Shown here: one piece after another, positions 56,842-64,000 of the stretch | How the letters are laid out: the number at the start of each line of letters is the position of its first letter | How positions within the stretch are numbered: position 1 is the first letter of the stretch | The notes under the pieces: model-generated | Told to the model about the DNA's origin: nothing | Database searches by the model: none | What the model saw: the letters and a program-made list of their open reading frames with translations, nothing else | Origin: Craterostigma plantagineum | Taxonomy: Eukaryota > Streptophyta > Magnoliopsida > Lamiales > Linderniaceae | Reading direction: 5' to 3' | DNA length: 64,000 nucleotides | Assembly (NCBI GenBank): GCA_027422505.1 | Contig: JAPQWV010000002.1 | Location: 21,398,001 to 21,462,000, forward strand | Position numbers and translations under genes: made by a program

Positions 56842-58986
56842 TTACCTGAAGATCCATTTTTACTCAGCAACCAAAACATGTAAGAAGAGAAAGTAGTACC
56901 AAAACCAATATCATACCTCGTATTCGAATTCCCGAGGGTCAGTTCAAGTTCGTCGGGCCCACATTCGTCGTGTATCCTCTCGCCTTCCCAAGCCTTCACC
57001 ACACCCTTACTATTACTCTCCCCACAATTCCCGCCGTTCCCAAAGGCAAACTCCTCAGCAGAAGACACGGAGATGGCATCAGCCATCGGGACATCAGACG
57101 TCCCATCGAACCCAGCCGTAACAGCAGGCGAGCACGTCCCGCTCTGAAGCGGGGTCCACATTCTCGAGCCACCATTCGACGTCGGCTCGTTAAAGGCGAA
57201 AAAAGGGTTCGCAGAGACGAGGCTGAACGTAGGAGAACAAGGCCCGTCTTGAGGTGTCTGAACCCCCGAGACAATCCCGGGGCTGTGAGGGGTCGAAGAC
57301 GACGGCAATAAAAAGGGGCGGTTACGAGCGTTGAAGAAATGGTTGGTCGGCGATGGGTTGTTGTTATTACATCCTTTGGATTTAGGGCTGGAAGGGCCGG
57401 GGGAGGTCAGGGGAGGGGTGACTGGGGCGCTTATGGAGCCGCTAGGGATGTAGAGATGGGGTAGGAGTTTGGATGAGGGAGGGAGAGTGTTTGAGGAGAG
57501 GTTTTTGAGCCATGGGATGAGAGAGTTTGGGTCTGAACTGTTATTGTTGTTGTTGTTGATGGGGCTTGCGAGGGATGATGATGAGGGGCTTGGGTTGAAG
57601 GAGGTTCCTGGGCTCGGTTGGTACGATGTGCAAGGGCTCGCGGCAGCTGAGACCATGGGGTCCATGCGGTGGTGCACGGGCTTGCATCCCTGCAAAGGAG
57701 GATGAGATTTGAGAAAAACGGTTATCCTGACACAGATAAAAAGAAAAGAATGGGATACAGCACAGTCAATTGTTAGTTAATCGTGATGAGCTCATAGAAT
57801 TCTACAGCAGAACAATATCCTCCACTCACAAGGGCTTTACTTCTATTCTAATAAATCTTGATGAACTCAACTAAAAATAATAGTATTCACATATATAGTC
57901 TCTATTTTCCAAACGTTGCATCAGGACTAGAGACTAGAAATTATCAGAGGGCATTTTCGTCAAATCATGGATCTCTGAGATCAAAATTCCGATAAGGGTC
58001 TGACAACTAGAGACTAGAAATTATCAGAGGGCAGAAATAAACTTAAAAAAGGAAGGGAGAAGGAATCTTGGAAGTCCGTAACATTCCTCAATAGTGAAAA
58101 ACAAAAAAAGAAAATCACATCCAATCCACCGGTGAAAAATCGATCTAGCGTACGTTGTGAGCAATAACTCTCACATATGTGCTGCACCAGCACTGCTTCT
58201 GACAACACATCGTAAACAAGTAGGCCGTCCTTTTACTATTACATCCAAGTAAAAGTAAAAAAATAGTGAAAATCTACAGTGCAGCGCAGCTCATACGATA
58301 GACTTATAGATTCGATTTTCCCAAAAAATGCTAGTATAAAACCCAATTGCCAACGGCGCAAGACAGCATCCACGACACACTCATTCATTAGGGGTTAAAA
58401 CGAGCACAATCAATCGGCGTGAACATGTTAGCACAAGCATTAAAGATCATAATGATAAACAGAATAGATCGACTCAGCTTTTTACCATAATTAGCAATCC
58501 ATCAAGATTCTTTTGAAGCCAAATAAAGCATAATCGATCAAAATCAAGCCACATAAATAGATGATGACCACTCTGCAACTCATCTCACAAAGAACACATA
58601 GTCTATCTCCAAGATCAAATAACAAGTTAGCAAACCCGATCCACACCATTGAAAGTGCGTGCACCGAATTGCCTTCGAATCACCACAAACATTACACTAT
58701 TAATCTAATACCCTTATCGCATCAGATCCGACACTACACAGAAACGAGAAATCGCGCAGCTGATTGTTACCTTTCTATAAGTGGTGCCGTCGTCCTCAAC
58801 AACCCAGCCAGCTTCGTTACACAACGCCTTGAGAACCTCGTTGTTGTCGCAGTGCTTGGGCAGCTTGTAGTTCCCATACATCCGCAAACCGGCGAAGATC
58901 TTGGCGGCGATCGCCCGCCGGCGACGCTCGCGGCGCTTGTTGTTCTCCCTCTCCTTCCACGTAGGTAGCCGCGTCCCCGACGTCAT
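56842..58986 (-). CDS. BES1/BZR1-family brassinosteroid transcription factor
   Basis: This host gene encodes a nuclear regulator of brassinosteroid-responsive promoters (E-box/BRRE), controlled in the family by BIN2-type phosphorylation and 14-3-3 binding. Exon 1 (58771-58986) encodes the conserved DNA-binding N-terminus ([55 protein letters not shown]). Exon 2 (56917-57689) encodes the Ser/Pro-rich region with many SxxxS-type kinase sites, a PEST-like stretch and the C-terminal EAR-type motif LELTL. A GT-AG intron (56846-56916) joins AG to G-TAA (56842-56845), so the protein ends GNSNTR at 330 aa. Without that splice the frame stays open to 56754 and adds about 30 residues. Long intron 1 is 1,081 bp. 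Sequence favours the BEH3/BEH4-type branch, but orthology is not established here. Confidence 0.94.
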
Positions 58987-59253
58987 CGAGCAGCTACAGC
59001 AAACACCTCTTGGCAGAAAAACACAGACGAGGTCTTAAACGAATACGATACAAGCTCGGTTTGTTCTTCGCTTTGACGCGTCTGATTGAGAGGAAGAAAG
59101 TGTGAATGGGATTTTTGAGGATGGGTTGTTGAAGAAAGGAGTGGATTTTTATATTGGGTTTGTTTGGGGGTTGGATTTATATATTATATCATGGGGCCTC
59201 GGTATTTGCTCAAATTACCGAAATTGCCACGCCGTGTGTGGCACAACAATTAA
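58987..59253. other. 5' leader and promoter region of the BES1/BZR1-like gene
   Basis: The minus strand carries an AATATAAAAATCC TATA-like box (complement near 59145-59157), about 160 bp upstream of the ATG. Confidence 0.5.
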
Positions 59254-59640
59254 TTTTAGAGGTATTTGCACATAAGTACCTATGTGGATAGACACTTGTA
59301 ATTTAGTACCATGTCAGGATTTGTTTTATAAGTAGATACCTAACTGAATAAATTTTTTGCACATAGGTATCCGATTCCCGAAAGTACACCATACAACACA
59401 TTTGGGTACCATGAGTACCCTATATAACAGAAAATTGTACGACATATGCTATATTTAGGCACGCCCTGTGTAACACACATGTATGCGGTAGGTACGACGT
59501 ATGCTATATTTAGGTACCCTATATCAACGTCTTATGGTATGCAATATACACACAGGAAGGTACGACATGACTAAAAAAACTGGTAAAAATTTAATCCGGT
59601 ACCTATCTGTAAAATTTTCTGGCATGAGTACCTCTAAAAA
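59254..59640. mobile_element. MITE-like element with TTTTAGAGGTA ends
   Basis: TTTTAGAGGTA (59254-59264) is inverse to TACCTCTAAAAA (59629-59640). The interior repeats GGTACC/AGTACC-type words. No ORF or certain target duplication. Confidence 0.5.
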
Positions 59641-61219
59641 TTTTATCCAATTGGATATTTTTCAATAGATTCACCTTTATTGACAATATTTAATAGAATA
59701 TAATAAACAATAATATTATGTCCTGGAAATGCGGGTGGTGCACGTGTGTAGTCTTTTCGTAGTGGTCAGATAGGTGGCTTGCAAGGAAAGGAGATCTAAC
59801 ATGGTTGCAATTGAATGTCGAGGTAAAGTAATGAAGGGAGGGTTTGTTTATGTTCCTGAATTTAATCCTCATAAAAAAGTTAATAGATAAAACAGTTTTG
59901 ATCCACTTGATTCGAGTTTTGCATGACATTTTCCTCAGCAAGGAAGGATAGTATGTAGTTCTCTATTTGTAGGATAGCACGCATTCGTCGTAGTTATTAC
60001 TAAATAGAGAGCAATTTCTTTTATTTATGATCTCTAAATAGAGGAAAAAAGAAAGCGCGTTTTAATTGAAAGATTAGACGTCGTAATGACAGCTAATTAT
60101 GTTGTGTTGATTGAGTCCACTATTCGCTTTCCCACATCATATTTGACATTTTTAATTGGACTTATTATCCAAAATAATAATAATAGTAATAAATTATGGC
60201 TGGTTTTGTGTAGTGTTGTATTGTATCGACCCTGACAAAGTGTCGTTGTTGAATATTCAATTTCTTGCACGTGCACCGGTTATTAACTCTAATCTGTATT
60301 TATGGTGAGTGGGTCTATCTAACCTATTTTAAGGGAAAAAGAGAGAAATATACACATAAAAATATTACACTGAAAGTTTATGAAGAAAATAGGTAAACAC
60401 ATGAAAACTGATTATGTTTGTTTCATTTGATCATTGTCTTCACTAACTTTAAGAGCTTGACTCAAGTCATATGACATGAAACCTGCATGCTATGGAGCCT
60501 ATAAAACATCACGAAGTGTTAAACGAGATTAATGGCGACAATAATTAAGCAATCAAAATGTGACATCGGGGAACTTCACTTAAATGACTCATAGCACTCG
60601 TTCCTCTTAAATGGCCCATAATCATGGTAACATAAGAGTATACATAATCATAATTTTTTAGAGTTAGTCACACAAAACTACCATCAACGTTGTCATGGTT
60701 TCATGCCCCAAACCTCATCACTTTCATGTATAGGTAAAATGTGAAGGCCGAGTCTTCAAGATAAGGATATCAACGGTTGAGTCTTCAAATTATTGTTCAT
60801 TTAAATATAGTACTTAGTACCTTAGAGGCCTTGACTTAATGGTTACGGTGGAGAAAATCTATCACACATGAGCACGTCTTAATGTAATCTACCAGCATAA
60901 TTTGAAAACGTCACTTTTATTATCAACGTTATCTACTTTAGATAACGTTAATTATAAATATAGACGAGAAAATAACACAATAATGTGTTGTGTAGGTAAA
61001 CTTCAGTATTTATTTGATATTTTGTTTTTTTTTATATGGCAAATTAATTGTTTTAATTGTAATACGGCTCATCAAATTAAAATTTTGGGAGTTCATGACA
61101 GAATTAGAAATTTTAATTTGGAAGGTCGTACATTGATTAAAATAAATAATAAGAGATATTCATTTTATCTTGTTAAATTAAATTGGTTTGCAAAATTATA
61201 CTCTTTATATGTAGAATTT
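59641..61219. other. AT-rich spacer, no gene
   Basis: The 107-codon open frame at 60902-61225 is AT-driven and has no recognisable domain. Confidence 0.5.
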
Positions 61220-62412
61220 TGTTAGAAATCGTGAATCAAGAATTCAGATTAAACAGTTTTGGTGATTGTCCAAACTTGATTAAGTATACCGGTTAGAAGA
61301 AGACTAAAAGACGGATATCAGTCAGAAGGAAATTGTCCAAACTTGATTAAGTATACCGGTTAGAAGAAGACTAAAAGACCGGATATCAGTCAGAAAGAAA
61401 TTGTCCAAACGTGATTAAGTATACCGGTTAGAATAAGACTAAAAGGCCGGATGTCAGTCAGCAGATCGCATGTGTGCAAAAGATCGGATATTAATTAGAA
61501 GGACATAAGACTGGATATTAGGTACAAGATTACAAACGTGCCTAAAACCGAAATATATATACCGGACCTGCCATGAGCAAAGACCAGAACTCAGATATCG
61601 GACCGATAAGTGCCAAGACCGGAGTTCTGCTACCAAACGTGCCACGTGTGCAAAGATTCAAGTTTACTCAAGGCGGGATAATGAAAACCTCTGATGAAAC
61701 TTTTAATGCAAGGCTGCCATGGGGAGTCATGTCGAAGTCAAGCCAAGCTTAAAGTGGAAAAAGCAAATGAGACAGTATGAACTGCTGCCAAGACCGGACA
61801 ATACCCATTTTGGGAAAAGTGCATTTAATGCACAGTCCAGCACTTGGAGCCATCTCACAACGGTCTTCTTCATCAACGAACAAGTATATATATCATAGAA
61901 GAAACACTGAAGAAGACAACAACACAACCACGAGAAATCAAATAGACGAGATTCAAAAACAAAGCAAGAAATTAGAAAGTGTTATCCTCACTGTACGATA
62001 ACCGGTTAGGTTAAGTAAGTGGGTTATTGTTTTTCCGACGGACTGTAAAAAGCTGTTGAAGTAGGTGGATTGTATCTTACGACTGCCTAGGGGTTCACTA
62101 GATAAGGCTGAGGGCAGCCGGGTAGGTTGTACTGTGAGTGTATAACTGAAGTCTAGTGAACCTTCCTCGCGAGGAAGAAGGGGAGACGTAGGAGATTTAA
62201 CTCCGAACTTCCAGAAACAAACTGGTATCCTTGTTCACACACACACTAACACTTCACACTGTTAATCGGTTTTAATTCATAACCGACCTTCAAGCTTCCG
62301 CAAATAACACACAGAGAAAAATCAAGCACTGGTATTAGCCCTAACCGGTTAACTACCAAAAAGGCGTCAAGCGTTTATTCACCCCCTCTAAACGCGTAAA
62401 CCGATCCTAACA
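61220..62412 (+). repeat. 5' LTR of Copia-4
   Basis: It starts TGTTAGAAATCG and ends CCTAACA, two bases before a primer site. At about 1.19 kb it is long for copia but usual for Sirevirus-like elements. It contains three tandem 67-68-bp units near its start. Confidence 0.75.
61265..61462 (+). repeat. Three tandem 67-68-bp repeats inside the Copia-4 LTR
   Basis: Units start at 61265, 61332 and 61400 with ATTGTCCAAAC and contain AAGTATACCGGTTAGAA and GGATATCAGTCAG. Decayed partial units (GGATATTA...) continue to about 61540. Confidence 0.92.
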
Positions 62413-62414
62413 AG

Positions 62415-62426
62415 TGGTATCAGAGC
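62415..62426 (+). other. Primer binding site of Copia-4
   Basis: TGGTATCAGAGC, the initiator tRNA-Met complement. Confidence 0.93.
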
Positions 62427-62457
62427 GGGTTTGCTTGATATTTCTCCTATACTAACC

Positions 62458-64000
62458 ATGAGTTTATCAGATCAGCTTCTTATGTTTAGCAGGGAAAATT
62501 TTCTTGAGTGGAAAATAAGGTTGATGACCTACCTTTATGTGCAAGATGATGAAATGATCGATGTACTGGAAAATGGACCGTTCGTGTTCAACAAAGTCAA
62601 CGTAAAACATGTTGTTTATCCTAACGAATCAAGAGAAGTTCCGAAGGAAAGATACGAGCTGTCAGCAGAAGAAAGACGAAAGACAAATCTTGATAATATT
62701 GCCAAAAAATATTATATTCAAAACTCTGGACATAGAAATATTCAGACAAGTTATGACGGGCAAGACTGCTAAGGAAATATGGATCAAATTAGGTCAACTT
62801 GGCGAAAACCAAGAAATCTGCGAACTCAAGGAAAAACCAGCAGAAGCACTGGAAGATGGAAAATCATTCAGTATGACACAGGTTAAGCAAAGTGAACTAA
62901 ACGATAATGCTAACATTCGGTTTAAATGTGATAGGACCGGACTCAAAACCGACAATGACTCCAAAGAGGAGACAAACCAACACCTAAGGAGGAAGGAGGC
63001 ACAAATCTCCACGACTAATAAGGACACCCACAGATGGGATGATACCGACTCCGATGAATCAAGCTTTGAGGATGAACCTAGCAATCACGGAAATGAACCA
63101 GAACTTATCTGTCTGATGGGAGATCAATCAGATCCAGAAAATAAGTTCACCTATGAAGAAGTTCTAGATGCTCTTCAGAACATGGCTGATGAGTACTGGA
63201 AACTAAACGAGAAGTTAAAAGTGGCAGAAAAAGGAAAGGCACCAGTGCAAGAAGATATCGGATCTCTTTTTGAAAGGATCATTCATCTAGAGGAAGAAAA
63301 CCTCAAACTCAAAGAGGCAGCTAAAAAGAATGCCTCAGAAAACAAAAAGTTAACCGCCTTGGTCCAGTCATGGACTAAGTCAACAGAGACATTTCAATGT
63401 CTTCAAGGATCCTTAAGGGATGCTGGTGACCGAAACGGACTTGGTTACAACGAAAGAGTTAACATCGATGAGGCAACGACATCCACACAACCAACTACCT
63501 CAAAGGTGATCAACTTTGTTCGTCCCACAAACTATAATCCTGTCTCTGTTGTTCCTATGAACAGGCTTAAGGAAACTGGAGCGAAACATAGCTACAATCC
63601 CTCGATGTCCTACGCAAGGACAGCACCTCATGTAGTAAGGGGGAATAACGTGAGAAACACTTCACAGAAGGGAATCCCCAACAATCAAGGGGGAATACCG
63701 GAGTGAACCACGATTCACGAAGAAGAAGACCTCAACAACCAAGGGGGAATGCCCACGATACAAGATCAGGAACACAAGGCTACAGAAGACCCAAAAACTG
63801 GTCTCAAAACAAGAATAATAAATATAGATATCTTGTTGACCCTATAACCGGTAGACACATTAGGATAATCCAAGTATGGATACCTAAGGTACTAATCCCT
63901 AACTGGACCCAAAGAGACTTGGGTACCAGGGACTTTATCTGTTCCTGCAGGAATGCATGCAGGAACTCAACCGGCTCTACTAATTACTAGACAGCAGATG
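62458..64000 (+). pseudogene. Copia-4 gag, 5' part, runs off the window
   Basis: Starts at ATG 62458 (MSLSDQLLMFSRENFLEWKIRL), a Sirevirus-like gag N-terminus. A frameshift near 62715-62730 moves to the frame open until 63706, with the block RQVMTGKTAKEIWIKL, an acidic segment (DTDSDESSFEDEPS) and a long coiled coil (FERIIHLEEENLKLKEAAKK, about 63260-63360). A second open frame (63703-63990) holds the basic, Asn/Gln-rich continuation, ending DPITGRHIRIIQVWIPK. AAGGGGGAAT recurs three times at 63639-63752. The expected zinc knuckle is not seen. The element continues beyond 64000. Confidence 0.82.

Noticed and set aside
56970..57311. 113-codon plus-strand frame opposite the BES1/BZR1-like exon 2
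   Set aside because: Shadow of the Ser/Pro-rich coding exon on the other strand.
60902..61225. 107-codon AT-rich frame
   Set aside because: Composition typical of random AT-rich DNA, no recognisable domain, and it overlaps the LTR start.

Overview
The window is nuclear DNA of a flowering plant, most likely a eudicot. Two host genes carry spliceosomal introns: an ER K/HDEL-receptor (ERD2) gene and a BES1/BZR1-family transcription factor gene. Almost everything else is plant transposable elements, many nested. I see no bacterial operons, rRNA, tRNA or CRISPR array. Species cannot be named from the sequence.

Layout. 1-2553: 3' part of a decayed Ty1/copia element (Copia-1). 3757-14425: a PIF/Harbinger-like TIR element (TAA target duplication) split by a complete 10.0-kb Copia element (Copia-2, 4034-14067; ATTAC target duplication, LTRs near 98.5 % identical by eye). 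Copia-2 has Sirevirus-like architecture: a gag with zinc knuckle and coiled coil, pol, and a third ORF downstream of pol. It is littered with a short symmetric motif of fixed geometry. 14426-18634: AT-rich spacer with MITEs and one doubtful small two-exon gene. 18635-28543: a complete 9.9-kb Helitron with a Rep/helicase gene (one stop plus frameshifts) and a multi-exon RPA1-like gene. 28834-30402 (minus): intact ERD2 gene, 6 exons, 215 aa. 31100-35730: a minus-strand copia remnant whose protease region is split by an 873-bp hAT element. 35735-38690: a non-coding segment split by a 2.3-kb solo LTR rich in TTTTCGG. The same segment recurs uninterrupted at 55451-56090.

41851-55054: a complete 13.2-kb Ty3/gypsy element of Tat type (CTTGT target duplication, two RNase H domains). 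Between integrase and 3' LTR it carries a tandem-repeat array and two related genes on the opposite strand, each with its own TATA-like box. 56842-58986 (minus): BES1/BZR1-family gene, 330 aa, with a terminal intron whose retention would change the C-terminus. 61220-64000: 5' LTR and gag of a fourth copia element that leaves the window.

How it fits together. The host genes act in ER protein retrieval (ERD2) and brassinosteroid-responsive transcription (BES1/BZR1). The rest records successive insertions: copia into Harbinger, hAT into copia, solo LTR into a duplicated segment, MITE into MITE. The most unusual signals are the three-half-site motif spread through Copia-2, the duplicated antisense genes in the gypsy element, and the motif-dense solo LTR.
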